Origin: Gammaproteobacteria bacterium | Lineage (GTDB): Bacteria > Pseudomonadota > Gammaproteobacteria > JAJFKO01 | Reading direction: 5' to 3' | Length of the DNA: 64,000 bases | Assembly: GCA_028284465.1 (NCBI GenBank) | Contig: JANQRR010000017.1 | Location: forward strand, 91,948-155,947 | In this document: positions 9,801 through 18,693 of the stretch, piece after piece | How the letters are laid out: each line of letters starts with the position of its first letter | How positions within the stretch are numbered: the first letter of the stretch is position 1 | Notes under the pieces: model-generated | Told to the model about the DNA's origin: nothing | The model's database searches: none | The model's input: the letters and a program-made list of their open reading frames with translations, nothing else | Position numbers and translations under genes: made by a program

Positions 9801-12165
9801 TTTTCTTTTTTGTAAAAGCTCGCCTAGATCCTCTCCTTCTATTTTTTGCTTTTTTAGGAATTTTTTCTCGTATTTCTCTGACCATCTCGGTTAACGCTGA
9901 TTTATATTTTGAATTTTCTAATCTTGTCACTACTTTTGCTTGGGCCTCCAAATCACTTAAAATTAATGAACTATTCACATTTATCGATTCATTAACTTGG
10001 TTATTCAGCACTAATAAATTTATTAAAGAATGCAACTCTTGAGTTAGACCTTGCAAAAACCTACTTCTTGACATAACATCAATTTTTTTAAGAATTTTAC
10101 TTAGATAATCTATACACTGCTTAGCACAAGATTGTTGGTAAGCAGCACTGTTGCTTGCTAAAAAATATGCTCTAGCAAAATATTCTAAGCTCAAGAATAT
10201 ATAGTATTCATCACCATTACTTATCTGATTTCCATTCTCACACTCAAGAGCATAAAAATATTCACCCAAAAGAAAATTAATTTGATCATCCTGGCTATCA
10301 CAGAATTTATTTTTTATTAATTCAACAACCGAATTCTCGATATATTCCTTGATACCATCTAACCCGTCCTCTTTTTTTGATTCTTTAAATAAGATAATGG
10401 TTTCAGTTAACCATGTAACAATTTGTAGATCACTCACATCACCCGATATACCCGGAGAACCGTTCGCCAAATAACTCTCTGCTAGAAAATAATAGAGAAC
10501 TGCCTTATATGAATTTGGAAATATCTTCGTAATAGAATTAATGTCTTCGTATTCTATTAACTTTATCTGAGATCTTATTTTATTTATTGTATTCTCTAAT
10601 TCTTGATCAACAAATCCTGTATCATAATAAACTTGAACTTTTTCTGTGAATAGCGCAAAAAACTTCATTAATAGTAAATATATATAATGTTGCCTTGTTC
10701 CAGCTTCTTTATCAGGTTGTACCGTAATTATATTCTCATGAATTCCTATAATTTCTGAACAAGCTAACAGCGAGTTATTATGTGCAAGTTTACGCAATAA
10801 TTTCCTTTCATCATCAAAATTTTTTATAGCCTCCGCATCTTTTTTCTCAGTCATTATTGCACATGAATTTCTTAATTTATCAATTCTTTGCTTAGCTTCC
10901 GTTTCTCTCTTAAGCATAGAGATATATACATTAATTCTTTTTTCAACATCTTTGTTATCATCACTGTAATCCATGAATCGACTTAAAAAATTCACTGTAG
11001 GTTTTGTCAGTTTATTTCTTACTCTTGCACTTTGACGAAAATATATCGTTGTTAGTCCCATCATTAATTTTCTTAATGTAACCAAGGCTTCTTCTTTTGC
11101 CTGTACTAAAGTTGTTTTTTTACTTGTGCTTCTAGGACTTCTCGATTGTAAACGAACAACTTTAGTGATGCCTTCGAGTGCTTTGAATAAATATACTTCG
11201 CTTTTTTCAATGGATCTATTTCCACCTAAGAACTGATATTGAGCTACGTATAACTGGATTAAAAGGAGATAATAGTCCAACCAATTTTTATTAATTAGAA
11301 TTTCACTGGCTTTACTAGATAATTCTGTAAAGACATCTGTTGATTGAGTTCTACTATCAATTTCTTTGCCTTTGTTTTTACCTGATGAAGAATCACTAAT
11401 AGTGCTTTTAGCCCTTTTTACTAAATAGTTTTCTTCATATTCTATTGAAAAACCTGCTAATAATTCAATGACTTTATTCCCTAAAAACTGTAAAAATTTA
11501 ACATGTTCTGGCTTTAGCTTTATAAATAAATCAGTATTTAAAATTTCGACTAATGCGATTGCGCCTTGTCTCTTTAAGTTAACATTGTTTTCTTTTATTT
11601 TAATTTCACTAAGCAATAATACTGATACGACCTTTAGTTTGCGTTCTAAAACAGACCAAGTTGCAATAACGTTTTCTGCTATCCTTATATTAGGTTTGAA
11701 TGCTTTAATAAATAGGTCGCTAACTAATTTAATAACTTCTGCTGCATTGCGCTCACAAGTAACAATTTTGTCATCTGGTAAATTAGCGAGATAAATGGCT
11801 TTTGATAGATATAATGCTAACTCTTTCGGACATTCTTGATTAAAATCTTTTAAAGATTTCGGGGCAGGGTAAAAACCTTTGAGTATTTTGTAATATAGCT
11901 CAGCTAACATATAAGCTGCTTCAAATGAATTATGCCAGTCTGTTGCAACTTTTAAAGACCTACTAATAGATTGATATACAAAATCAAAATCTCCCAAGAT
12001 ACTTGCTTCATCAGTTAATTTAGCTCCTTCTTCGCGTTTCCCTGCTAAAAACTCATATTTTGCTAACGCCTGTTTAGCTTTTTTTACACGTCTAGTTGCT
12101 TCTTGTCGATTTTCTTCGGCTTTTGTTTTTTTAGTTTGATTTTTTTCCACTTCAGTCTTTAACAT
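6874..12165 (-). CDS. Giant uncharacterised protein with three degenerate ~250-residue repeats
   Basis: A 1763-residue, mostly helical, Lys/Asn/Ile-rich protein I do not recognise. Residues 1-45 look like a charged coiled coil. Three repeats are visible at about 462-713, 983-1238 and 1459-1735. Each runs DSLxxCxxx, then FxAVLYYFxAxxYLxNN, then L-G-YFY, then YLxLxYLARAYxL, and ends YLxxxxxKIxxxxLxxxxxxLPxxL. A fainter version (LALYLSKAIYLANL) occurs near 120-150. Between repeats 1 and 2, about 770-855, is an extremely basic stretch of Arg/Lys/Gln/Gly. There is no signal peptide, membrane segment or catalytic motif. Helical TPR-like repeats and the basic linker would suit a scaffold, a nucleic-acid-binding protein or a translocated effector; these are guesses. 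An AGG stands about 12 bases before the ATG. No operon partner. Confidence 0.75.
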   Translation of the reverse strand: MLKTEVEKNQTKKTKAEENRQEATRRVKKAKQALAKYEFLAGKREEGAKLTDEASILGDFDFVYQSISRSLKVATDWHNSFEAAYMLAELYYKILKGFYPAPKSLKDFNQECPKELALYLSKAIYLANLPDDKIVTCERNAAEVIKLVSDLFIKAFKPNIRIAENVIATWSVLERKLKVVSVLLLSEIKIKENNVNLKRQGAIALVEILNTDLFIKLKPEHVKFLQFLGNKVIELLAGFSIEYEENYLVKRAKSTISDSSSGKNKGKEIDSRTQSTDVFTELSSKASEILINKNWLDYYLLLIQLYVAQYQFLGGNRSIEKSEVYLFKALEGITKVVRLQSRSPRSTSKKTTLVQAKEEALVTLRKLMMGLTTIYFRQSARVRNKLTKPTVNFLSRFMDYSDDNKDVEKRINVYISMLKRETEAKQRIDKLRNSCAIMTEKKDAEAIKNFDDERKLLRKLAHNNSLLACSEIIGIHENIITVQPDKEAGTRQHYIYLLLMKFFALFTEKVQVYYDTGFVDQELENTINKIRSQIKLIEYEDINSITKIFPNSYKAVLYYFLAESYLANGSPGISGDVSDLQIVTWLTETIILFKESKKEDGLDGIKEYIENSVVELIKNKFCDSQDDQINFLLGEYFYALECENGNQISNGDEYYIFLSLEYFARAYFLASNSAAYQQSCAKQCIDYLSKILKKIDVMSRSRFLQGLTQELHSLINLLVLNNQVNESINVNSSLILSDLEAQAKVVTRLENSKYKSALTEMVREIREKIPKKAKNRRRGSRRAFTKKKNTGRQRRRTRPKRQQRNQKPKGSQNRKGKRKQGENKQKQGRIKKTQVKNTKKTDRLKKTICGDRKLDNYLKKIDLSVRQYKAKNKGGEQAQLCFAKARANIDEVFNFKPSDFKSKSNKAALIKAKQYAEQKFKELMQSNKAVIANWDLFFSTYQKDNQAQFAIIDLDRCIKKIIPGSIVLPQCEETPFNEIFKLAYEQDSLIACLKCIKVIGKNDSIIKDESGYWILFFLVKSVCLLHTAGTRLFHTETWCDLELQKIMGFIFEQLAKMQFNEVQSVIERLPATFKAVLCFFTAKHYLENNTRSETQISEQHQKEQRQLVNYLIQAIRLVREIKPQDQYYPVRSRNINDMEGILKHDFGHNEDHKINLVLGKYFYHRYNHNQDPALKNGYMYLTLHYLSRACYLIDNSKEKSRELNQCKQESEKHLKDFIGKIDPKDLRIQQNKLPENLRGYMVPLNKKEKGKQRFNVQEVLGMFIQFSDREAKVETTPAVEKKEAAAACATALLNSLKSDTLLKLGEIARQQNSLDYYITQHSAFIHKYNSAATENSRNEFLFEILNLIAKVYYLREKKLKWKTDNITLENAKEVVTHNFVVLMHINYEIVDQNKNKLSENAKKMVKKFMFIHNQKRAAKILCANIKKCLPSTEHDPKTSDNQVNNPKDLIENTWKIAVEKDSLPLCLECLSVYQQGNISAYFKKDILLYRRLYLSIKILCLSNSQDAQLYYCIEEQKGILTRAKNVIQFRLKKVKYEEVDDIAINLSEHSKNTTIFPVILYYFVAVKYLEDNPRRAVGLLVETADKIQSMIDQERYYETKIYIEISINLALQDFFKNNQDPVVNYFIGNYFYKKCINLIKSNSNCESEYLYSSLLYLAKSYNLAIKSIEPAKPTNAFFKPEEKNSKHIGFHKKQTAHYLTTLMDKITAQELNQVIEKMPGDLQTILKSLISEYHEFQNYVQRIPLPPEEKTTKNQDQVKGCSY

Positions 12166-12208
12166 AATATTTTCTACCTGTTAATTATAGTGAATTCATA
12201 GTGCTTTT

Positions 12209-12245
12209 CTGGATTGCTTCGTCGTTACACTCCTCGCAATGACGA
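12209..12245 (+). repeat. Dispersed GGATTGCTTCGTC...CTCGCAATGACG element, copy 1
   Basis: A 37-base sequence starting CTGGATTGCTTCGTC and ending CTCGCAATGACGA, between the giant gene and topA. The same sequence occurs at 43386-43422 (one base different) and in an inverted pair at 55587-55682. Related GTCATTGCGAG/GCAATCC repeats are widespread small intergenic elements in bacterial genomes. No coding content. Confidence 0.8.
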
Positions 12246-12345
12246 TGCAACATCATTGCTTCATCTCCTTCGGATTTTTGCAACAACACAAGCCAACTTA
12301 TAATTCAGTCACTTAAATTTAGATCCACGTATGACACACGCAATA

Positions 12346-14652
12346 CTATTCTTCAGCAATCTGCTCACTGAAATCACATGTTTTGCGCGGACATACTTTT
12401 TCTTTACCGCGACGCTTCGTCACTTTGATAGTTAGCACAGGCCAACTACAGGTAGGGCAAGGTTCTGCAATAGGTTCATTCCATACTGCATACTTACAAT
12501 CTGGATAAGTCGAACATGAAAAGAAAACTTTGCCACGCCGTGATTTACGTTGCAGTAAAGTCCCTTTATTACATTCCGGGCAACTGACTCCTGTGTCCCG
12601 GGGTTTTTCTAGTGGTTCCATGAATTTACAATTAGGATAATTGCTACAACCAATGAATTTGCCATAGCGTCCCATTTTAATTTGTAGATCGGAATTACAT
12701 TCTGGGCATTGGCGACCTTCAATCACTTCCGGAGCAGTGCTTTCGCTAGCATCGCCATCGAGATTACGAGTATATTTACAATCAGGGTAACCGGTACAAC
12801 CAATAAAACGACCACGCCGCCCTAGGCGAATTGATAGTGGCTTGCCACATTCAGGACACGCTTCATCCATTTTTTCTTGCACCACGTCTTTGCGTTCGAC
12901 GGTTTCATCAATTGTGGTCACTTGCGTAGTGAAGGGCTGCCAAAATTCTTCAAGCAGTGGCACCCAACCTTTTTCTCCGCGAGAAACTTCATCTAATTGA
13001 TCTTCTAAACGTGCCGTAAAATCGTAATCAACATAATTGGTAAAATGCTGGGTTAAAAATCGATTGACGACGCGACCAACATCGGTGGGTTTAAAACGTT
13101 TAGCATCAAGCACGACATATTCACGATTTAGCAATGTGCTAATAATTGCAGCGTACGTTGAAGGCCGCCCAATGCCATGTTCTTCTAGCGTTTTAATTAA
13201 ACTCGCTTCACTATAACGTGGTGGTGGCTCAGTAAAATGCTGTTCATCTAAAATTTGCAATAACTTAACTTCATCGCCTTCTTTCATTTCAGGCAAGAAT
13301 TTTTCATCATTTTCTTGCGCTTTACTATCATCAACCCCTTCAAGGTATACCGTCATAAAGCCTGGATCAGCAATCGAAGAACCATTGGCACGAAAACGAT
13401 TACCAACATCGCCACAAATTAAATCAACCGCGACCATGTTAATCGTGGCGTGGATCATTTGGCTCGCCACGGTACGTTTCCAAATTAAGGAATATAATTT
13501 AAATTGTTCTGCCGATAAGGCTGATTTAATTGTGTCTGGATGTCGTTTGGCAGAAGTCGGACGAATAGCTTCATGGGCTTCTTGAGCATTTTTAGTTTTA
13601 GTTTTATAAATGCGTGGCTTACCTGGCAAGTTTTGTTTGCCATATTGTTCAGTAATATATTCACGAATTTCATTTACTGCATCATCGGCTAAATTCACCG
13701 AGTCGGTACGCATATAAGTGATCAAACCAACTGCGCCATCGCCTGTATCAATCCCTTCATATAATTGCTGCGCAATCCGCATAGTACGTTGTGCAGTAAA
13801 ACCTAGTTTGCGTGCCGCTTCTTGTTGTAATGTTGAAGTTATAAATGGCGCTGTAGGATTACGTTTACGTTTTTTCTTTTCAACTTTACTAACGGTTAAA
13901 ATACCATTAGCTTGCTGCAATAAATCAACTTTAATTTGCTTGGCTTGCTCAGCATTAGTAACACTAAATTGCTTGAGTTTATCGCCTTTATATTCAGCCA
14001 GTTTCGCGAAAAAATCTTGATCTTTGGTTTGGCTTTCAGCTTGCGCTTGTGCCCGCAAGGTCCAGTATTCTTGCGGCTTAAATTTTTCAATTTCTTCTTC
14101 ACGTTCAACGATCAACCGCAATGCTGGGCTTTGCACACGCCCAGCTGATAAACCGCGACGGACCTTTTTCCACAACAGCGGTGATAAATTAAAGCCAACC
14201 AGAAAATCTAACGCGCGGCGGGCTTGCTGTGCATTGATTAAGTTTTCGGAAAGTTCGCGCGGATTGGCAATAGCATCTTTTACCGCTTTTTTGGTAATTT
14301 CATAAAACACGACACGCTGTACATTTTTATCTTTTAAAATTTTATCAGCTTCTAATAATTCTTTAACATGCCAAGAAATCGCTTCACCTTCGCGATCCGG
14401 ATCAGTTGCTAGAATAAGCGTATTAGCTTTTTTCATTGCTTTCTTGATCGCATCCATGTGCTTACTATTTTTTTCGATCGGCTGATATTTCATCGCGAAA
14501 TTATTGGCCGTATCAACTGCACCATCTTTGGCAACTAAATCACGCACATGACCAAACGATGCTAACACTTGAAAATCTTTGCCAAGATATTTTTCAATTG
14601 TTTTTGCCTTGGCGGGCGATTCAACTATGACTAAATGATTACGATTGCTCAA
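12346..14652 (-). CDS. topA: DNA topoisomerase I (type IA)
   Basis: A 768-residue type IA topoisomerase that relaxes negative supercoils behind RNA polymerase. The N-terminal Toprim domain shows VESPAKAKTIEKYLG (about 9-23) and the metal-binding ATDPDREGEAISWH (about 82-95). The active-site tyrosine is in YMRTDSVNLA near residue 320. Four C-terminal zinc modules follow: CPECGKPLSIRLGRRGRFIG, then CPECNSDLQIKMGRYGKFIG, then CPECNKGTLLQRKSRRGK, then CPTCSWPVLTIK, each with a second Cys pair in a YPxC-like context. The start is TTG, overlapping the smg stop as TTGA, with AGAAGG 7 bases upstream. It is last in dprA-smg-topA, a conserved gammaproteobacterial order. Confidence 0.97.
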   Translation of the reverse strand: MSNRNHLVIVESPAKAKTIEKYLGKDFQVLASFGHVRDLVAKDGAVDTANNFAMKYQPIEKNSKHMDAIKKAMKKANTLILATDPDREGEAISWHVKELLEADKILKDKNVQRVVFYEITKKAVKDAIANPRELSENLINAQQARRALDFLVGFNLSPLLWKKVRRGLSAGRVQSPALRLIVEREEEIEKFKPQEYWTLRAQAQAESQTKDQDFFAKLAEYKGDKLKQFSVTNAEQAKQIKVDLLQQANGILTVSKVEKKKRKRNPTAPFITSTLQQEAARKLGFTAQRTMRIAQQLYEGIDTGDGAVGLITYMRTDSVNLADDAVNEIREYITEQYGKQNLPGKPRIYKTKTKNAQEAHEAIRPTSAKRHPDTIKSALSAEQFKLYSLIWKRTVASQMIHATINMVAVDLICGDVGNRFRANGSSIADPGFMTVYLEGVDDSKAQENDEKFLPEMKEGDEVKLLQILDEQHFTEPPPRYSEASLIKTLEEHGIGRPSTYAAIISTLLNREYVVLDAKRFKPTDVGRVVNRFLTQHFTNYVDYDFTARLEDQLDEVSRGEKGWVPLLEEFWQPFTTQVTTIDETVERKDVVQEKMDEACPECGKPLSIRLGRRGRFIGCTGYPDCKYTRNLDGDASESTAPEVIEGRQCPECNSDLQIKMGRYGKFIGCSNYPNCKFMEPLEKPRDTGVSCPECNKGTLLQRKSRRGKVFFSCSTYPDCKYAVWNEPIAEPCPTCSWPVLTIKVTKRRGKEKVCPRKTCDFSEQIAEE

Positions 14653-15128
14653 TGGAAATAACCTTCTGCTATGTCACTAATCCAATAATTTTTCCAGGTC
14701 AAATGCTCGTTTGGACCAGGCAACGTTAATATAATATAAATAATCACTCTTTTTAACAGCTTCACTGAAACCGGAATATTAGCATGTAATAAAATCCGAT
14801 GAAGCACTAATTCACGGATCACAGGCGTCAATACGCCAATTTGCTCTAAAAATAATAAAAATCCTTGGCTTTCTGTATCCAATACTTTACGTTCTTCTGC
14901 CGTGTAAATACGGATTGGCCAATCACTTTGCGCAACCGGCAGATCAGGCCAAGGCTTGATTTCAGCATTTGCCAACCAATTAAATGCACAATCAATTTCA
15001 AATCCTGAAAACCCAGCATGATGTAATTTGGTTTTTAGCTCAGTTGACGTTGGTGATAATGCCTCACTACAACTTGCATGCTGCTTGTATAAATATTCAA
15101 AAACATCAAGCATGTGGCCTTGTTTCAT
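14649..15128 (-). CDS. smg: Smg family protein (DUF494)
   Basis: A 159-residue member of the Smg/DUF494 family, normally found between dprA and topA as here. The N terminus MLDVFEYLYKQHAS matches the family opening. The middle contains FSGFEIDCAFNWLANAE, and the end EHLTWKNYWISDIAEGYFH is the conserved C terminus. The molecular function of Smg is not established. A frame opening at 15152 exists, but ATG 15128 has AAGGAAG 6 bases upstream and gives the family-like start. It overlaps dprA (ATGA) and topA (TTGA) by 4 bases each, so the three are translationally coupled. Confidence 0.9.
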   Translation of the reverse strand: MKQGHMLDVFEYLYKQHASCSEALSPTSTELKTKLHHAGFSGFEIDCAFNWLANAEIKPWPDLPVAQSDWPIRIYTAEERKVLDTESQGFLLFLEQIGVLTPVIRELVLHRILLHANIPVSVKLLKRVIIYIILTLPGPNEHLTWKNYWISDIAEGYFH

Positions 15129-16234
15129 GATTGACTTCCTTTTATTCGGCAATAACCGCCGTGAATTGCTTTGATCGCGCCTTGTAATTCTAAGGCTACT
15201 AGCATGGAGGAAACCACTGTAGCCGTCAATCCACTACGTTTGATAATTTGAGTGGTCGATGTTAATCCATAATCAATGCATGCCAACAACTTGCGTTCTC
15301 CTCTGCTCATGGTTTCTTGAGTTGTCACTTCCTTGGACAATATTTTAACATCATTGTTTAATTCCGCCAATGGTGGTAGCTCATTAATAATATCTTCAAT
15401 ATTTTCAACGAGTTTCGCACCTTGGCTGAGCAAATAATGGCAACCTTTAGCCAATGGATTGTGAATCGATCCAGGAATCGCAAACACTTCTCGACATTGC
15501 TCATTGGCATAACGCGCAGTGATCAACGAGCCACTGCGAATATTTGCTTCAACTACCAACACCCCCAAACTTAAACCACTAATGATCCGGTTGCGGCGCG
15601 GAAAATGATCAGCACGAGGTTGCGTATCAAGAAAAAACTCAGAAACTAAAGCACCATTTTGGCAAATTTGTGTTGCCAGTTTGCGATGTCGACGCGGGTA
15701 AATATGATCCATGCTAGCACCAAGCACTGCAATAGTTTGGCCCTTTGCCTGCAATGCACCACGATGACTGGCTGCATCAATGCCCAATGCTAACCCGCTG
15801 GTGATCGTATAGCCGACACTAGCTAACGCTGCCGCAAAATTGTTGGCGATTTCAATACCTGCTGGTGTTGGGTTACGACTGCCAACAATAGCTAATTGCG
15901 GCAAAGTTAATTTATTAAGATCACCTTTGATAAACAATGCCATCGGTGCCGTTAAAATTTCACGTAATAAAGGCGGATACACTGGATCATCAATACAAAT
16001 AATATGCTGATCAGTTTGTTCTGCCCATGCTAAATCTCTATCAATTAACTCCCAGTTCATATTCGTTAATGACTCAATAAACGTTTCTGGCACACCCTCA
16101 GCGCGCCATTGTGATGCCGATAACGCAAAAAACGCGGTTAATGAACCAAAATGTTCAATCAATAGTTGTGCTTTCGCACTACCTAACCCTGGTACGCGCA
16201 ACAAAGCTAACCAATAACGTAATTCTTTATGCAT
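15125..16234 (-). CDS. dprA: DNA-processing protein DprA
   Basis: A 369-residue DprA/Smf protein that loads RecA onto incoming single-stranded DNA during natural transformation. The N terminus holds a helix-hairpin-helix-like segment (VPGLGSAKAQLLIEHFGS, about 14-31). The Rossmann-like DprA core spans about 105-300 with VGSRNPTPAG, TSGLALGIDAASHRGAL, VLGASMDHIYPRRHRKLA and FPRRNRIISGLS. The C-terminal 60 residues form the winged-helix DprA_WH domain (LLACIDYGLTSTTQIIKRSG). It heads the dprA-smg-topA operon and diverges from fmt. Together with comM elsewhere in the window it hints at transformation capacity, though both genes are also kept by non-competent species. Confidence 0.95.
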   Translation of the reverse strand: MHKELRYWLALLRVPGLGSAKAQLLIEHFGSLTAFFALSASQWRAEGVPETFIESLTNMNWELIDRDLAWAEQTDQHIICIDDPVYPPLLREILTAPMALFIKGDLNKLTLPQLAIVGSRNPTPAGIEIANNFAAALASVGYTITSGLALGIDAASHRGALQAKGQTIAVLGASMDHIYPRRHRKLATQICQNGALVSEFFLDTQPRADHFPRRNRIISGLSLGVLVVEANIRSGSLITARYANEQCREVFAIPGSIHNPLAKGCHYLLSQGAKLVENIEDIINELPPLAELNNDVKILSKEVTTQETMSRGERKLLACIDYGLTSTTQIIKRSGLTATVVSSMLVALELQGAIKAIHGGYCRIKGSQS

Positions 16235-16252
16235 ATTAATTGTGGCTCTTAA

Positions 16253-16281
16253 TTTTCATTATGAAACGTAAAGGGTATAAT
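16253..16281 (+). promoter_or_regulatory. Predicted sigma70 promoter of fmt-rsmB
   Basis: TTTTCA (16253-16258), a 17-base spacer and a perfect TATAAT (16276-16281) lie about 70 bases before the fmt ATG. The -35 matches 4 of 6 consensus positions. Confidence 0.5.
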
Positions 16282-16351
16282 CTTAGAAAAAATATTGGGA
16301 AACAATTGCTAATTACATAATGTCGCAGGGTAAAATTAGAGATACGCAACC

Positions 16352-17323
16352 ATGTCAAATACATCATGTAAAATCATTTTCGCTGGCACACCTGAATTTG
16401 CTGTGCCAAGTTTGCAAGCATTGCTTGATTCGCCCCACCAAGTGTGTGCGGTGTACACTCAGCCTGATCGACCTGCAGGCCGCGGGCAGAAACTTACCGC
16501 TAGCCCTGTTAAACAATTAGCATTGCAACATCACATTCCCGTATTGCAACCTAAAAATTTTAAAGCACCAGAAACTTTCACTGAATTAACTGCATTTCAA
16601 GCAGATATTATGGTCGTAGCAGCATATGGTTTAATGTTACCAAATGCAGTGCTTGCGGCTTTCCCATTTGGCTGCATTAACGTTCATGCGTCATTGTTAC
16701 CACGATGGCGCGGCGCAGCACCCATTCAACGTGCTATTTTAGCTAACGATAAGGAAACCGGTGTTACCATTATCCGCATAGCGGAAAAACTTGATAGCGG
16801 TGATATGTTAACAAAACTCAGTTGCCCGATCACCACGGCTGATACTGGCAAAAGCATTCACGATAAACTTGCTATACTTGGTGCGCAAGCAGTATTAACA
16901 TCGCTAACAAAAATTCTTGATAATACGATCACTGCACAAACACAAGATGAAGCTTTAGTAACTTATGCCCATAAGCTTACTAAAGCAGAAGCTGAAATTG
17001 ATTGGACATTACCAGCTGCTCAAATTGATCGTTGTATTCGTGCGTATAATGCTTATCCGGTAGCTTTTACTACAATAGATGCGCAAACTATACGTGTCTG
17101 GCAAGCAATGATTGTTGATGACAAGCCAGCACCTCAAGCTCCCGGCACAATTATGCAAACCTATCCGCATGGCATTGATGTTGCTACAGGTGCGGGTATA
17201 CTACGTTTATTAACGTTACAATTACCAGGGAAAAAACCTTTGCCTGTCACTGATATTTTAAATGGTCATCACGATATGTTTACGATTAACAAACAATTTG
17301 CTAGTAAAACAAATAAATCATGA
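16352..17323 (+). CDS. fmt: Methionyl-tRNA formyltransferase
   Basis: A 323-residue formyltransferase that formylates initiator Met-tRNA using 10-formyl-tetrahydrofolate. The opening IIFAGTPEFAVPSLQALL, the folate-site motif INVHASLLPRWRGAAPIQRA (Asn, His and downstream Asp of the formyltransferase site) and DTGKSIHDKLA are family signatures. The C-terminal domain from about residue 205 supports tRNA binding. The ATG lacks a strong ribosome site, but homology fixes this start. The stop overlaps the rsmB start by 4 bases (ATGA). In many gammaproteobacteria the order is def-fmt-rsmB; here def follows rsmB under its own promoter. Confidence 0.96.
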   Translation: MSNTSCKIIFAGTPEFAVPSLQALLDSPHQVCAVYTQPDRPAGRGQKLTASPVKQLALQHHIPVLQPKNFKAPETFTELTAFQADIMVVAAYGLMLPNAVLAAFPFGCINVHASLLPRWRGAAPIQRAILANDKETGVTIIRIAEKLDSGDMLTKLSCPITTADTGKSIHDKLAILGAQAVLTSLTKILDNTITAQTQDEALVTYAHKLTKAEAEIDWTLPAAQIDRCIRAYNAYPVAFTTIDAQTIRVWQAMIVDDKPAPQAPGTIMQTYPHGIDVATGAGILRLLTLQLPGKKPLPVTDILNGHHDMFTINKQFASKTNKS

Positions 17324-18618
17324 ATCCACGAACTCATGCTGCTCGGATCCTTCACCAGGTGATCCATCAACAACGGTCATTAGCCACTGCCATCACCCAT
17401 TACCAGCAACAACATGCTGAAATAACACAACTTAGTTGGATCAAAGAAGTGTGTTACGGTGTGTGCCGTTGGTATTATCAATTAACCTGGATCAAACAGC
17501 AATTATTAACTAAACCTCTCAAAGCTAAAGATGCAATTATTGATATCATTATTTTAATTGGCTTGTATCAATTAAACTATATGCAAACCCCTGATCATGC
17601 TAGTGTCACTGAAACTGTGAATGCCGTAACGCAACTAAAAAAACCTTGGGCTAAAGGATTAGTTAATGGCGTGTTACGAACTTACCTAAGACAACAACAA
17701 AACCTCCAAGCGACATTAATCACTGATGAAGTTGCGCATTATGCGCATCCAGCTTGGTTAATCCACTATATTAAACACGCGTGGCCGCAACATTGGCAAA
17801 CGATACTAAATGCTAATAATAGTTATCCGCCGTTAACTTTAAGAGTAAACCAACAAAAGATAAATCGTAATAAATACTTAACACAACTGCAAGCTGCTGG
17901 TATCACCGCGGAACCAACAAAGATATCATCTGTCGGGATCACGTTAACTAAAGCGATTGACGTTACTCAATTACCTGGGTTTATTGATGGTTTGGGATCC
18001 GTTCAAGATGAAGCTGCTCAATGCGCTGCATATTTATTAGATCTTCAACCACAACAACGGGTATTAGATGCTTGCGCCGCACCCGGCGGTAAAAGTGCTC
18101 ACATTTTAGAAACGCAACCACAACTTAATGAACTTGTTGCTATTGATCATGATCAACAGCGTTTGCAATTGATCAATAATAATTTACAGCGTTTAAATTT
18201 AACTGCAACGACTATTTGTGCTGATGCTCGCAAGCTCGATAGTTGGTGGGATGGAAAGCCGTTTAATCGAATACTATTAGATGCGCCATGTTCAGCAACC
18301 GGCGTGATCCGCCGTCATCCTGATATTAAATTACTGCGCCGTGAAACTGACATTACGCAACTTGCTGCCACCCAATTGCAACTATTAACTCAACTTTGGC
18401 AAACTTTAGCAAACCATGGCAAATTACTTTATGCGACTTGTTCGCTATTACCAGCGGAAAACGACCAAGTTATTGCAGCTGCGCTAAAAAAGCTTGCTCA
18501 CATAAAAATTGAACCCATCAACATTTCTCAAAGTATTGCCACTGAATTTGGCTGCCAGCTTCTTCCGCAAGCCAAACAAACAGATGGCTTTTATTATTGC
18601 CTGTTAACTAAAACCTAG
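17320..18618 (+). CDS. rsmB: 16S rRNA (cytosine-967-C5)-methyltransferase
   Basis: A 432-residue enzyme methylating C967 of 16S rRNA. Residues 1-140 form the NusB-like all-helical RNA-binding domain (MNPRTHAARILHQVIHQQRS onward). The SAM-binding motif LDACAAPGGKSAHILE lies near 250, motif IV with the PC dipeptide (LLDAPCSATGVIRRHPDIK) near 325, and the catalytic Cys in YATCSLLPAEND near 370. Both cysteines of the m5C mechanism are present. It is translationally coupled to fmt by a 4-base overlap. Confidence 0.96.
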   Translation: MNPRTHAARILHQVIHQQRSLATAITHYQQQHAEITQLSWIKEVCYGVCRWYYQLTWIKQQLLTKPLKAKDAIIDIIILIGLYQLNYMQTPDHASVTETVNAVTQLKKPWAKGLVNGVLRTYLRQQQNLQATLITDEVAHYAHPAWLIHYIKHAWPQHWQTILNANNSYPPLTLRVNQQKINRNKYLTQLQAAGITAEPTKISSVGITLTKAIDVTQLPGFIDGLGSVQDEAAQCAAYLLDLQPQQRVLDACAAPGGKSAHILETQPQLNELVAIDHDQQRLQLINNNLQRLNLTATTICADARKLDSWWDGKPFNRILLDAPCSATGVIRRHPDIKLLRRETDITQLAATQLQLLTQLWQTLANHGKLLYATCSLLPAENDQVIAAALKKLAHIKIEPINISQSIATEFGCQLLPQAKQTDGFYYCLLTKT

Positions 18619-18644
18619 CAAAATAACACTTTTGAGTTTCGCTA

Positions 18645-18653
18645 TGGTATAAT
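18645..18653 (+). promoter_or_regulatory. Extended -10 promoter of def
   Basis: TGGTATAAT carries a perfect -10 hexamer (18648-18653) preceded by the TG extended -10 dinucleotide, 40 bases before the def ATG. No good -35 is apparent, which is usual for extended -10 promoters. Confidence 0.5.
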
Positions 18654-18693
18654 TCTCTTCCTAATTAAAATCATCATAAGGCAGCTAACTGAA

